This document shows, piece after piece, positions 20,634-30,169 of a DNA stretch of 64,000 bases. The notes below the pieces were generated by a model, which was not told where the DNA came from, did no database searches, and saw only the letters and a list, made by a program, of their open reading frames with translations. Origin of the DNA: Thalassocella blandensis (GTDB lineage: Bacteria; Pseudomonadota; Gammaproteobacteria; Pseudomonadales; Cellvibrionaceae); contig CABFPG010000001.1 in NCBI GenBank assembly GCA_902141825.1, forward strand, positions 620,001 to 684,000, read 5' to 3'. Position 1 is the first letter of the stretch, and each line of letters begins with the position of its first letter. The position numbers and the translations under genes are program-made.

Positions 20634-22847
20634 TTAATTAATACATTCACTTTTGGTCATCACAACTCGCTCATTGGTCAACATGTCTGCGGCATATACA
20701 ATTGAACAATCAGTAAGCCATTTGTTTCCAAGGAAAAACAGAATATCAGTTTCAGTATCAATTTCTAAGCTATCTGGTTTCAAAAAGCTATTCGGGCCGA
20801 CTGAACCATCGAAAACCACACCAATCTCTCCACCTTCCAAATCATAAGAAAGAATTTCCGCTGGTTCATCATTGGCCAAAAGTATGCGGTTCCGTGCGGC
20901 ATCTAGCTCTATATTCAATAGTTTTTCTACAGTTCCAACATCAATTAACGTAGTTCGCACACCACTAGTTAAATTAATCTGTAGCAGTTTATTCGTATCG
21001 TCCGGTAATAAATCGAGGACATACGCTATTTCAGCATCAGAATGGTCCAGTGCAAGAGATAAAGGGAATGACAAAGGGTTTTCCCCATCGACAGGACGAT
21101 TTTCACCGGATACCAGCATCCGATCACCACTAATTGGGTCTACAGAGTATAGAGTTTTTCCTTCATGATCGACCACATACAGAAGCTCAGATACCTCGTT
21201 CCACTTTAAGCTTCTCGGCGAAACAATATCGACATTAGAATTTTCATTATTAATATCGGATACAATCTCAACTGACGGCGCACTCAAATTAGTTTTAAAT
21301 ATTTCCCCACTACCGCCCAACCCGTTGACTGCAAATAGTTCATTGCCAACAATTTCCATTCCAAATAAATAATCAAAACCAGATTGTTCAGGCAAGAAGA
21401 CGGTGCGAACGCTGGTTGCCATATCAATAGCTACAATATTGTCCGTAGCAATTTGATCGCTAAACAAAAGTCTGGAATTTGCTTTGTCCAATATAAGATT
21501 ATCTGAATCCACTTCGTACATACCCGCTTCACTTCCCTCAGGAAAATCCAAAGCAAAATAATCCAAACTATGCGTAACCGCCACACTATCCGCGTCACTA
21601 TTAGTATTGGTCGCCTTATCCGTAACACTCACTGTCACAGTATTTACCGCATCAACGTCTAAAGTCACTTCCGCAGTCCAACGCGCATACCCTTCATCGT
21701 CAAAAGATGTCGCTACCACTTGGCTAACTTGGATTTCATCGTTCATCACGGTCACCATCACACTTTCAATACCACTTAAATCTTCCGCGGTACCGCGTAC
21801 TGTTAATGTCTGCCCATCCGTTAACGACACTTTGGTTGGAAAAACAATGGCTGCTGTCGGAGGAATACTATCTGCAATAGTAGTAATACTGAAAGTCGCG
21901 TTTTTACCGCCCACTGTCAATACAAAATCTGATGTCGTTGAGTTTGTGGTGGCGGAAGTGGCTTTTATTGCTACCGTTTGGCCGTTCATTATTGTGCCGG
22001 CTTCATTGGTAAAATCACCTTCATCAATACTGTACTGCGCACTACCGCTGATAGAAATTGCAGCCGCTGCGTTAATGCCCGTAATCGTTACCAGATTGGA
22101 TGTGTATGCCGTTTCAAGCGTGGCATTGGTTTGTACTGCAAAGGCAAAATCTTCTGGCGTGGTATCCATTGCCGCGGTCGTAATATCAAAAGCTTTTGAA
22201 GTTGCACCAATGGTTAAGGTGACGGTGGTGGTAGTTTCAAACTCGGAAGATGACATCCCGGCAACGATCAGGTCGGCACCATTGCTGATGCTTCCTGGTT
22301 CCGAAGTCGCTGCAGCTTCATTGATTTGATAGGTTCCATTTTCTACGGATATATCAACGTCGCCAGTAATACCCGTAACGGTTACCGTATTAGAGAAATA
22401 TTCAGTACTAAGCTCTGCGCCTGTTTGTGCTGTAAATGAAAATTCTTCTGGCGTCACGTCTTGCGCAGCCGTAATAATCACAAACGTTTTACTGGTTTCT
22501 TTGATGGTTAAAGTAACCGTAACGCTCGTCTCAAATTCCGCTGAAGAGGTGCCACGCACTACAATACTTTGCCCCTCAGAAATAGTACCGGCAGAGGAAA
22601 CGAAGTCACCGCCATCTATTGAGTACTCGCCATTCTGGATAGCGACGGGTGCTGAATTTCCAATTCTGGTCACTGTTGAAGCATTTGAAGCCACAACAGT
22701 GGACAAAGCTTGATCAGACTTTGCGGTAAATGAAAACTGGGGCGTATTGTTACCGCCACCGCCGCCTCCACCGCCACAGGCAGCTATCGCGAACACTGCG
22801 AGAACTAAGAGAATCCACTGATGTATCTTGAATTGTGTGCGTACCAT
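20634..22847 (-). CDS. Lipoprotein with Ig-like repeats and C-terminal beta-propeller, paralogue A
   Basis: 737 residues; ATG start with GGAG 10 nt upstream. The lipobox is AIAAC (Cys about 24), followed by a run of eight Gly; Gly after Cys predicts outer-membrane placement. Three related units of about 90 residues follow (about 35-310), each of the form 'FSFTAKSD-A-LST ... V-S-I-x-G ... TVTLTI ... F-x-I-TTAA'. Then an Ig-like domain (about 325-420; 'PTAAIVFPTKVSLTDGQTL', 'VRGTAEDLSGIESV'). The C-terminal 300 residues have repeated short blades ('DKANSRLLFSDQIA', 'ELLYVVDHEGKTLYSVDP', 'RNRILLANDEPAEILSYD') like SMP-30/NHL-type beta-propellers. No catalytic residues can be assigned; a surface binding role is an inference. 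It is a tandem paralogue of the gene at 23515-25710. Confidence 0.82.
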   Translation of the reverse strand: MVRTQFKIHQWILLVLAVFAIAACGGGGGGGGNNTPQFSFTAKSDQALSTVVASNASTVTRIGNSAPVAIQNGEYSIDGGDFVSSAGTISEGQSIVVRGTSSAEFETSVTVTLTIKETSKTFVIITAAQDVTPEEFSFTAQTGAELSTEYFSNTVTVTGITGDVDISVENGTYQINEAAATSEPGSISNGADLIVAGMSSSEFETTTTVTLTIGATSKAFDITTAAMDTTPEDFAFAVQTNATLETAYTSNLVTITGINAAAAISISGSAQYSIDEGDFTNEAGTIMNGQTVAIKATSATTNSTTSDFVLTVGGKNATFSITTIADSIPPTAAIVFPTKVSLTDGQTLTVRGTAEDLSGIESVMVTVMNDEIQVSQVVATSFDDEGYARWTAEVTLDVDAVNTVTVSVTDKATNTNSDADSVAVTHSLDYFALDFPEGSEAGMYEVDSDNLILDKANSRLLFSDQIATDNIVAIDMATSVRTVFLPEQSGFDYLFGMEIVGNELFAVNGLGGSGEIFKTNLSAPSVEIVSDINNENSNVDIVSPRSLKWNEVSELLYVVDHEGKTLYSVDPISGDRMLVSGENRPVDGENPLSFPLSLALDHSDAEIAYVLDLLPDDTNKLLQINLTSGVRTTLIDVGTVEKLLNIELDAARNRILLANDEPAEILSYDLEGGEIGVVFDGSVGPNSFLKPDSLEIDTETDILFFLGNKWLTDCSIVYAADMLTNERVVMTKSECIN

Positions 22848-22957
22848 GAATCAAGGGCTCCATTTATTGTGTATCTGGTATTGTGTATTTGGGATTACCA
22901 CGCCATCCCGCCTGAAACCTGGCGAATGATTTGCCAAACAGCAGTGAAACGTTAGAT
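22645..22957 (-). repeat. 313-bp perfect direct repeat, copy 1 (promoter plus 5' end of paralogue A)
   Basis: Base-by-base comparison with 25508-25820 (constant offset 2863 bp) finds no mismatch over 313 bp. It covers about 110 bp upstream of the ATG and the first 68 codons. Similarity continues more weakly on both sides. Confidence 0.95.
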
Positions 22958-23514
22958 CTTTACACCCGATATCCCAAGGTAGAATTTTGCGGGCGAATTT
23001 TCGCAGATCGCTCTGGGAGTTTCCATCACTCCCATCAAATTATAAAGATGCAAGGTGTGCCCTGTACCGCAAGATTTGCACTTCTTTACAATTTTAACTT
23101 CACAATAGTCTTCCAGGCGCAATTTTGATCATTTTGACAACCACAAACCGCCGGATACTTAGGGTAAATACGAGCCAACTTTAAGATGAACCGGTCTTGA
23201 TTGGTGAGGAAGATTTGTACAGAGTTAGAGAGACGCCCCATGTTAACGGATAGACGGGGCTTTGAGGGGTACCTCAAGGAATAACAAATCAAACCCCGGT
23301 TTTACGAATGTTGTTGCAGCCGAACTTTACTTCTTAGATGCAACTATAAGCTGAGGATGGGGGCCCATAAAGGCGACAGTAACATTGTAAAATATTTAAG
23401 CCCATTTCCAATCCTGCAAATTGTTTAGAAAGACACTTTAGAACTACAGTCACATACATCAACGTAGCCAAGTGTTAGCAATTTAACTTGGTTGATACCG
23501 GCAATAAATAACCT
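22958..23514. other. Intergenic region between the paralogous lipoprotein genes
   Basis: 557 bp with no convincing gene; small frames on both strands here lack ribosome sites and recognisable sequence. The first 20-40 bp are a diverged continuation of the duplicated upstream region. A small inverted repeat (TTGAGG/CCTCAA, 23262-23277) is the only other structure seen. Confidence 0.5.
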
Positions 23515-25710
23515 TTAGAAAGGATCTATGCAGCCCGCTTTGTTCAAAATGGTGCGTTCATTAGTCTCAAGGTCTGTTACATATAAAGGATTACAGCTAT
23601 AAAACTCATCACCCGCAATAAAATAAAGCAGATTTTTGTCTCTATCCAACACTATTCCCGAGGGTATTTCGAACTTGTTGCTCCCACTACTACCGTCAAT
23701 CAAAGTTGTAATCGATTCTGCTTCCAAATTAAACGATAGTACTTTGTTTAAAGCTTTATCACTAATGTAAATAGCTTCTTCATTAAAACTCAAATCACTG
23801 CCACTAGGCTCCTCCAAATCTCCTTCTGATGTAAGGATACGACGATTTCCAGTTAACAAGTCGACTTCTATCAAACTATCCAATCCAGGGTCTACAACAT
23901 AAGCTTTCTTAGAAGCTTGCTGTTCCCTTATCTTTATATGAGATGGAGTATAAAAAGCTGGCCCCCCTTCCGCAGGAGTAGTTTCATCAGATATCAGCAC
24001 TCTATCGCCGCTATTAGGGTTCATGGAATATAATGAATCAGCACCCGCATCGGTGATGTAGATAGTTCCATCATGTGTAAAATCTAGATTTCGAGGACCT
24101 AATATATCAGCGTCAGAATTATCGTTTGAACTATCTGAGACAATAGAAACATTAACTTCATTTAATAATGTTTTATAGACACGATCAGCAATTAAATCAG
24201 TAAAATATAGTGTTTCTTCCACCACTCTCATTCCACCGATGCTATCAAAAAAGCCACTGTCTGAAGGAACAAATTCAGCAGATAGGCCAGTATCCATATC
24301 AACTTGCACAATGCCATAGGTTTCACTATAGAAAAGTCGATTGTTCTCTTCATCAACTTCTAATTCAATTTTTCCTCTGGCCGCAAGTCCAGCTCCATCT
24401 TCTGGAAACTCCAAAGCAAAATAATCCGAACTATGCGTAACCGCCACACTGTCCGCTTCACCTGTTGTATTCGCTGCAGTATCCATCACACTAACAACCA
24501 AAGTATTCACAACATCGGCTTCTAATGTCACTTGCGCTGTCCAACGGGCAAAACCTTCGCCATCAAACGACACAGCTGCTGCTTGACTTACTTCGGTGTC
24601 GCCATTCATTACCGTCACTGTAACGCTTTCAATTCCACTTAAGTCTTCTGCTGTTCCGCGTACCGTTAAGGTTTCACCGTCAGTCAAGGACACTTTTGTG
24701 GGGAATACAATTGCCGCAGTCGGCGGTGTGGTATCAGCTACTGTGGTCACAGTAAATACATGGTTTACGCCGCCGATTGTTACAGTGATATCTGTAGACG
24801 TAGAGTTGGTTGATGCCGACCTGCCTTTGACGGCAACAGTTTGACCATTGTTAATCGTACCGGCTAGAGCTGTAAAACCTCCTCCATCAATGCTGTATTC
24901 TGCATTGCCAACGGCGCTGATAACCGCAGCACTGTTGATTCCACTGACGGCCACTGCAGATGAGGTCACTTCAGAATCGAGTGATGCGTCCGTTACAGGA
25001 GTAAATGTAATGACATCGGGCGTCGTGTCTTGTGCTGCGGTTGTAATTTCAAACGTTTTTTCTAGCTCGCCGATTGTTAGCGTCACCGTCGTTGTCGTTT
25101 CAAATTCAGTAGAAGACATGCCACCCACGATTACTTCCAGACCATTGGTAATGGTACCCGCTTCAGACGTCGGCATGCTTTCATTAATTTGGTAGGTTCC
25201 ATTTTCTACTGAGATATCTACTTCGCCAGTGATTCCCGTAACAGTGACCGTATTGGAAAAATACTCGGTATTAAGGTCGGCATTTGTTTGCGCTGCAAAA
25301 GTAAAGTCTTCAGGAGTTATGTCTTGAGCTGCCGTGGTAATAACAAAATTCTTGCTGGTCTCTTTAATGGTTAAGGTTACCGTCACACTGGTAGCAAACT
25401 CCGAAGACGACGTGCCACGCACTACAATACTTTGACCTTCAGAAATAGTACCGGCAGAGGAAACGAAGTCACCGCCATCTATTGAGTACTCGCCATTTTG
25501 GATAGCTACGGGTGCTGAATTTCCAATTCTGGTCACTGTTGAAGCATTTGAAGCCACAACAGTGGACAAAGCTTGATCAGACTTTGCGGTAAATGAAAAC
25601 TGGGGCGTATTGTTACCGCCACCGCCGCCTCCACCGCCACAGGCAGCTATCGCGAACACTGCGAGAACTAAGAGAATCCACTGATGTATCTTGAATTGTG
25701 TGCGTACCAT
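23515..25710 (-). CDS. Lipoprotein with Ig-like repeats and C-terminal beta-propeller, paralogue B
   Basis: 731 residues, with the same architecture and identical N-terminus as the gene at 20634-22847: lipobox AIAAC plus Gly run, three 90-residue repeats, an Ig-like domain ('PTAAIVFPTKVSLTDGETL'), then a propeller-like C-terminus ('NNRLFYSETYGIVQVDMDTG', 'DGTIYITDAGADSLYSMNP', 'KNLLYFIAGDEFYSC'). Identity is complete at the 5' end, good through the Ig-like domain, and poor in the propeller, where the ligand-binding difference would lie. The two genes are tandem and each has its own copy of the same upstream region, so they should be expressed alike. The function is unknown; a surface ligand-binding protein is plausible. 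Confidence 0.82.
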   Translation of the reverse strand: MVRTQFKIHQWILLVLAVFAIAACGGGGGGGGNNTPQFSFTAKSDQALSTVVASNASTVTRIGNSAPVAIQNGEYSIDGGDFVSSAGTISEGQSIVVRGTSSSEFATSVTVTLTIKETSKNFVITTAAQDITPEDFTFAAQTNADLNTEYFSNTVTVTGITGEVDISVENGTYQINESMPTSEAGTITNGLEVIVGGMSSTEFETTTTVTLTIGELEKTFEITTAAQDTTPDVITFTPVTDASLDSEVTSSAVAVSGINSAAVISAVGNAEYSIDGGGFTALAGTINNGQTVAVKGRSASTNSTSTDITVTIGGVNHVFTVTTVADTTPPTAAIVFPTKVSLTDGETLTVRGTAEDLSGIESVTVTVMNGDTEVSQAAAVSFDGEGFARWTAQVTLEADVVNTLVVSVMDTAANTTGEADSVAVTHSSDYFALEFPEDGAGLAARGKIELEVDEENNRLFYSETYGIVQVDMDTGLSAEFVPSDSGFFDSIGGMRVVEETLYFTDLIADRVYKTLLNEVNVSIVSDSSNDNSDADILGPRNLDFTHDGTIYITDAGADSLYSMNPNSGDRVLISDETTPAEGGPAFYTPSHIKIREQQASKKAYVVDPGLDSLIEVDLLTGNRRILTSEGDLEEPSGSDLSFNEEAIYISDKALNKVLSFNLEAESITTLIDGSSGSNKFEIPSGIVLDRDKNLLYFIAGDEFYSCNPLYVTDLETNERTILNKAGCIDPF

Positions 25711-25820
25711 GAATCAAGGGCTCCATTTATTGTGTATCTGGTATTGTGTATTTGGGATTACCACGCCATCCCGCCTGAAACCTGGCGAATGATTTGCCAA
25801 ACAGCAGTGAAACGTTAGAT
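25508..25820 (-). repeat. 313-bp perfect direct repeat, copy 2 (promoter plus 5' end of paralogue B)
   Basis: Partner of 22645-22957. The boundary bases just outside differ (25507 and 25821), while flanking DNA remains clearly homologous. This is the pattern expected of recent gene conversion within an older duplication. Confidence 0.95.
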
Positions 25821-25925
25821 TTTTACACTCGATATCCTAATCAAGAATTCTATAGGTGGCTATGGCCAGACTCCAAAGTTCCATACACAGGAATAAGCCA
25901 ACGACTACAACCGACAACAGATGCT

Positions 25926-26726
25926 TTATTTCTGTTCCTCATCCACTTGCTGACAATCCTCACAAAACGCCTCTCCTGCTTCTGCCGCTTTTATCAAAGC
26001 TTCGGCCTGTTCCGCATCTCGACTTTGTTTTGCTGTGTCTTTCTGCTTCGGGGCTTCGTCAACAGGTGGAGGGGCATCAATTGGACGATTGCCAGGTATA
26101 TCCTGTGTGCTATCTTGAACCTCAGATAGTTTGGGTGCTGGCCCTCTTTTAACCCTCTCTTGCAAGACCAATTCTTCTGCTAACAAAGCTTCTGCAATGA
26201 CTTTCCTTTTCTCTTGGCTGGAGGATGCCACAGATTTTTTGTTGGATATCGCTGCGGTAATTGCAGTTAAGTTACTCTCCGTCAAATTCAACGACTGTAA
26301 AAATTCGAGAGTCTCTTTACCTGAAACGAAACTCTTCGCAACTTTCGACTTTGTTAATAGCGATTCACCAGCGGATAAAAACACCAACTGCTTTCCGTAA
26401 CCAGTTTCAATTGATCTTGAAGCTCGCGGTGTTTTTTCTAATGATGGTACAAAAGACTTATAGACTTTGACTCGCCCTCGAACAAGTAATGTACTAACAA
26501 AATCGACGAATTCATTTTCACTTTTAACATTGGGATTCGAAACGCTGAGTGAAAGCAATAGACGACGCCAGTAACCGTGACTGGCCTCCATACCTTTTAA
26601 AAATCGTTTTGCACTCATCGCCTCATGAAAAATCATTGGCTTAAGCTTTTTATTCTTAAGATCACCTTGAGAACTTACCAATAGATAAGTTCTGCCAAAA
26701 ACATCTTTCAACACGTTCATGTGCAT
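25926..26726 (-). CDS. Unrecognised 266-aa protein closing the DUF4123 operon
   Basis: ATG at 26726 with AGGA 6 nt before it. The N-terminal half is compact and mixed ('YLLVSSQGDLKNKKLKPMIF', 'GYWRRLLLSLSVSNP', then 'VSTLLVRGRVKVYKSFVP'). The C-terminal third is low-complexity and charged, rich in Pro, Glu and Lys, ending with 'CEDCQQVDEEQK'. There is no signal peptide and no membrane segment, so it is cytoplasmic or delivered. It follows the secreted 331-aa protein after 40 nt on the same strand and is probably the last gene of the operon. I do not recognise the family. It could be a second effector, a loading factor or a second immunity protein. Confidence 0.6.
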   Translation of the reverse strand: MHMNVLKDVFGRTYLLVSSQGDLKNKKLKPMIFHEAMSAKRFLKGMEASHGYWRRLLLSLSVSNPNVKSENEFVDFVSTLLVRGRVKVYKSFVPSLEKTPRASRSIETGYGKQLVFLSAGESLLTKSKVAKSFVSGKETLEFLQSLNLTESNLTAITAAISNKKSVASSSQEKRKVIAEALLAEELVLQERVKRGPAPKLSEVQDSTQDIPGNRPIDAPPPVDEAPKQKDTAKQSRDAEQAEALIKAAEAGEAFCEDCQQVDEEQK

Positions 26727-26766
26727 CCCATTTCCTGCTAACAGAGAATAACTTTACAGCTCTACC

Positions 26767-27762
26767 TTAACGAATAATGATCCACTTTCCATTTTTCCTC
26801 ATAAAGTAGAAATCATAAAAGCGAGTGAAGCTTCCACGTTTGTGGGAGTAGTAGATTAGTGGCTCACTAGAACCCGCAATTTTCAATTTGGCTATTCGAC
26901 CATTAGCCATTACTCTTAAATTTGCATTTTCCGTATCAACGATGTCACTCAAATATAAATCTTCATTTTCAAAAGCACTTGTTAAGGAGCGTTCAAACTC
27001 CTTAATTTTACTACCTTCATCTAGAAAGAAGGCTTCGTCATACTCAGCAGATCGTAATTGAATAAGAGATAATAACTCTTTAACTTTTTTATCTTTTAGC
27101 AAATTCCATATTTTTTTATACTCATCATAAAGCTCGTCAGACAATGCATAAAATTCTGAGTCCGACATCGCTTTATCATCAATAAAATCAGCAGATAAAT
27201 AACTCCATTCGGGAATGGGGAATACATTCAAGTCAACATTTTGTGAAAACGCCATCCACGTTTTTTTGGGCTTTTTAGCAATCCATGGACCTACCGAAAT
27301 GTCACCCTGATCTTTTAATTTAAATTCATCTTCTGAGTCTAACGTTAAGTTTTCTAGGGACATCCCAGCTATATAGTCCTTTCTATTGGCGTCAGGCTTA
27401 ATATTAAATTCCGTTAGCTTATATTTTTTTTCACCCCCACCGTTCACAACACGTAACATTAGAGAAGCTATCAAATCAACAGCTTTAGATTTTTCAATAA
27501 TGTCACTTTCATTTTTTACATCTGTTTTAAAATTCACCAACACTCGAAGTTCATTTTTTCCTTTGATAAGCCATTGGTTTAAAGGCACAGTATTTGTCAC
27601 TGGCGATTGACTTACTTCATTAAAAACAGATACGTCATTAAACATTACGTTATAATTAATTTTTTCTGAATTTACTACTAGCTCTAAAAAATATTTATTG
27701 TTCATTGAATAAGCCTTCATTGTTAACAACGCTAACATTAAAAAAACACATTTAAACTTCAT
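26767..27762 (-). CDS. Secreted 331-aa protein, candidate periplasmic immunity protein
   Basis: The frame opens further upstream, but the ATG at 27762 is chosen. It has GGAG 10 nt before it and starts a clean Sec signal peptide (MKFKCVFLMLALLTMKAYS). This start overlaps the end of the upstream 683-aa gene by 11 nt, a common sign of translational coupling. The mature part begins with a beta-rich segment containing 'PLNQWLIKGKNELRVLVNF' and ends with 'YDFYFMRKNGKWIIIR', without a lipobox. The DNA looks AT-rich compared with its neighbours. A periplasmic protein coupled directly behind a large unrecognised cargo-like protein in a DUF4123 operon fits an immunity protein against a periplasm-acting or membrane-acting toxin. 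That role is inferred, not shown. Confidence 0.65.
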   Translation of the reverse strand: MKFKCVFLMLALLTMKAYSMNNKYFLELVVNSEKINYNVMFNDVSVFNEVSQSPVTNTVPLNQWLIKGKNELRVLVNFKTDVKNESDIIEKSKAVDLIASLMLRVVNGGGEKKYKLTEFNIKPDANRKDYIAGMSLENLTLDSEDEFKLKDQGDISVGPWIAKKPKKTWMAFSQNVDLNVFPIPEWSYLSADFIDDKAMSDSEFYALSDELYDEYKKIWNLLKDKKVKELLSLIQLRSAEYDEAFFLDEGSKIKEFERSLTSAFENEDLYLSDIVDTENANLRVMANGRIAKLKIAGSSEPLIYYSHKRGSFTRFYDFYFMRKNGKWIIIR

Positions 27763-29803
27763 CTTTTCCAAGCTCCGATGATGCATCGACACTTTTCCAC
27801 GCGTCGATTAACAAACATAACTTTTTCATCTCGTCCTTTTTACCAGCACTAAATATTTTTTCTGATTCCGTTTCGTCTTCATCGTCATCCATTTCATCGC
27901 CTCTTCCACGTCTACTTTTTTTGACAACTTCCGCCACAGCCTGTCCAGCCTTTGTATCATCCGTCCCCAATTCAGCGAAGGCGGCATAATGTATGGCGAG
28001 GCCATTGAATTCCATTTGACGCTCAAGCTGTGGGTTTTCGACGCCTTCTAAAGCGGCCCAAAACATTTTCAGAGTAGATTTTTCTTTTCCATCTTTCGAC
28101 TTTATCGCAATAGATGCTCCTGCGGCGGCCTGGACAAAAAATGCTTTCGCTTCCACATGCACTCCGCCATATACTTCTAACCCCATTTGGCCACCAATTG
28201 TCGATTTGCTGGCATCCACGCTCCATTTTCCTTCCGTCGCCTTACGGGTCCATTTCAGATCCCCTTCAATTTTAGAGGTTGTTTTAAGCATTACTTCGAT
28301 TTTAGCGCTGGCCTCAATATGTTTGAGTTTTACGCCATCTTCGGCTTTTTGAATAATCTCATTTAAGAAATCTGAAAACAGTTTGTATTGGCCAAGAACT
28401 CGTAGAATAATGGCTTTAATGTCTACATCAAAGTCTACCTTAATAAACGGGTCAGCTTTAAATGTAATATCTGCATCGTAACTCAGATCATAGCTGCCTT
28501 GACGCTCTGCCAGATCCACGTGACCACCAAATTCAATACTTGGCCAATTTACTGCAACTTGTACGTAATCATTACCAATTTCCGAGAATAAAGGGGCGAT
28601 ACGATTCATGCAGCCCTGAACTTGCTCAAGAAATTTCTTCGGTGGGCTGGCCTTCCATTCTTCTTTGTCTAAATAGCACTCCATTTCGCCGCCAATATCC
28701 CACTCACCCATCGGTTTTAAATCTAGAAACCCCTTCCCTTCGTTTTCTTTACGGATTTTAGCTTTTTCACTATCGCTTTTTTCCACATATTTTACATGTG
28801 CTTTGCCCTTCCAGCCTGCAGGTGGAAATGAAATCACTTTTAGGTCTGGAACTTTGTCTGGCGTGTCACATTCATGGACTTTAACATTATACACGGCAGG
28901 GCGGGCAAGCTGCTTCATATCGGGTACGAGGATTTTGCGTAAGAAATCTGCCCAACTTTTGTCCGGAATTACCTTCTTGGATTTAAGTTCTATCTTGCTT
29001 AGCTTTTTAACTTCCTTTTTACTGGCACCTTCACCTGAAAATTCTATTTGGGGGCATTCTGATCCTGATTTACATTCACCCCAGGTTTCGATGGAGATTT
29101 CTTCGTTATAACCGTCTTTCTCACCACAAATCACATAAAGCGTTTTAGGACGCTTCTCCTTCTTTTTATTGTCACCTTCCTCACCTTCCTCCTTTTGAGG
29201 GCGAACGTCATAGGCCAAACTTCGACCAGCTTTATCCGCTATTTCGATAAGCTCAAAATTGCATACCTTTTTATTGCTGCACTCTTGTACTACGGCTTCA
29301 GGGTTCCGATTTTCAATTTGTTCGGCTTTTTCGTCCTTTTCTTCCAGCTGCTCTTCTTGTATGTAAGCCTGAACCTTTTCTTCGATATTTTTAGCATCTT
29401 TCTCCAACAACTGAAGTTGATACAACGAACGTTCAGTCGCATCTATTTTTTGCGCAGTCTCTATTGCGCTGTTAGATGCTGAAGTAATATTTGCCTTGTG
29501 TTCCTTGAAGGTTTTCGCGGCTTCATCAACTAACGTCTGGGTTTGCTTAAGATCATTTTTTAATTCTTCCAGACCAGACACATCTTCGATACTTCGTATT
29601 TTATCGAGATCGTATTCTTCTATATTTTCTATGGTTTTAGAGACAGAATCAGCGACTTTTTTATTTTCTTTCAGCAGTGTCTCTGCACTTTTATGCACAG
29701 CTAATATTTCGTCTTGATTCTCGCGTATTGCCTCGAGTTTAATCGCCAGATTATTCGCAGCAATTTTAATTTTTTCATAAATGGAATATATGTACTTCTT
29801 CAC
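27752..29803 (-). CDS. 683-aa coiled-coil / beta-rich protein, candidate T6SS effector
   Basis: GTG start (29803) that overlaps the TGA of the 117-aa gene as GTGA, so translation is coupled. Residues about 1-170 are strongly helical and charged, a predicted coiled coil with heptad-like Leu/Ile spacing. Residues about 175-320 hold several Cys ('CSNKKVCNFELIEIAD', 'CKSGSECPQIEF'). From about 345 the protein turns beta-rich ('LKVISFPPAGWKGKAHVKYV', 'VNWPSIEFGGHVDLAER'), with a stretch of alternating hydrophobic and polar residues and small residues at about 480-580 ('GGVHVEAKAFFVQAAAGASIAI'). There is an acidic patch 'DEMDDDEDETESE' near the end. No lipase, amidase, nuclease or ADP-ribosyltransferase motif is visible. 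The context argues for a T6SS cargo protein. The family is not recognised. Confidence 0.65.
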   Translation of the reverse strand: MKKYIYSIYEKIKIAANNLAIKLEAIRENQDEILAVHKSAETLLKENKKVADSVSKTIENIEEYDLDKIRSIEDVSGLEELKNDLKQTQTLVDEAAKTFKEHKANITSASNSAIETAQKIDATERSLYQLQLLEKDAKNIEEKVQAYIQEEQLEEKDEKAEQIENRNPEAVVQECSNKKVCNFELIEIADKAGRSLAYDVRPQKEEGEEGDNKKKEKRPKTLYVICGEKDGYNEEISIETWGECKSGSECPQIEFSGEGASKKEVKKLSKIELKSKKVIPDKSWADFLRKILVPDMKQLARPAVYNVKVHECDTPDKVPDLKVISFPPAGWKGKAHVKYVEKSDSEKAKIRKENEGKGFLDLKPMGEWDIGGEMECYLDKEEWKASPPKKFLEQVQGCMNRIAPLFSEIGNDYVQVAVNWPSIEFGGHVDLAERQGSYDLSYDADITFKADPFIKVDFDVDIKAIILRVLGQYKLFSDFLNEIIQKAEDGVKLKHIEASAKIEVMLKTTSKIEGDLKWTRKATEGKWSVDASKSTIGGQMGLEVYGGVHVEAKAFFVQAAAGASIAIKSKDGKEKSTLKMFWAALEGVENPQLERQMEFNGLAIHYAAFAELGTDDTKAGQAVAEVVKKSRRGRGDEMDDDEDETESEKIFSAGKKDEMKKLCLLIDAWKSVDASSELGKDEV

Positions 29804-30153
29804 GCGTTTTGCTTCCTTTCTAGTTCTTCCAAAAATGCTTGCTTCAACTCTGCTAATTTAACGCTAGCACTGGCTGAAGACGTTAAAATGTTATGCGCAA
29901 ATTCGTTTGCTTCAACGAAGTCATCACCAAATATGCATTTGTAGTTGACGTATTTAACATGCTCTTGTTTTGTTTTTATACCAAAAAGTAAGGCTTGGGC
30001 ATAAGTCTCTTCGATCCATTGACGAAGCGGCATAGCAAGCTCTGATTCCTTCTGGGGAAATTCCTCACGAATATAGGACTCAAGTAAGGTGTAAAATTCC
30101 GGCAATCGACTTTTACCGATGGCTTCCATTTGTTCCTGGCGAATTACTAGCAT
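29800..30153 (-). CDS. Small 117-aa T6SS-associated protein between adaptor and cargo
   Basis: ATG with AGGAAA 8-10 nt upstream. It starts 16 nt after the DUF4123 gene ends and its stop overlaps the GTG of the next gene by 4 nt. The protein is mostly helical and soluble ('MLVIRQEQMEAIGKSRLPEF', 'WIEETYAQALLFGIK', 'KLAELKQAFLEELERK'). Short proteins that open in this way often accompany DUF4123 genes in T6SS effector loci; the exact role is not established from sequence. A co-chaperone is a reasonable guess. Confidence 0.6.
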   Translation of the reverse strand: MLVIRQEQMEAIGKSRLPEFYTLLESYIREEFPQKESELAMPLRQWIEETYAQALLFGIKTKQEHVKYVNYKCIFGDDFVEANEFAHNILTSSASASVKLAELKQAFLEELERKQNA

Positions 30154-30169
30154 CGTCGCACTTTCCTAT

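Noticed and set aside
22931-23292. Two opposite small frames between the paralogous lipoproteins
   Set aside because: They overlap each other and the duplicated promoter, with no ribosome sites or sensible protein sequence.
26131-26470. Plus-strand frames inside the 266-aa gene
   Set aside because: Antisense to a gene with a good ribosome site in a tight operon; no domain signal.
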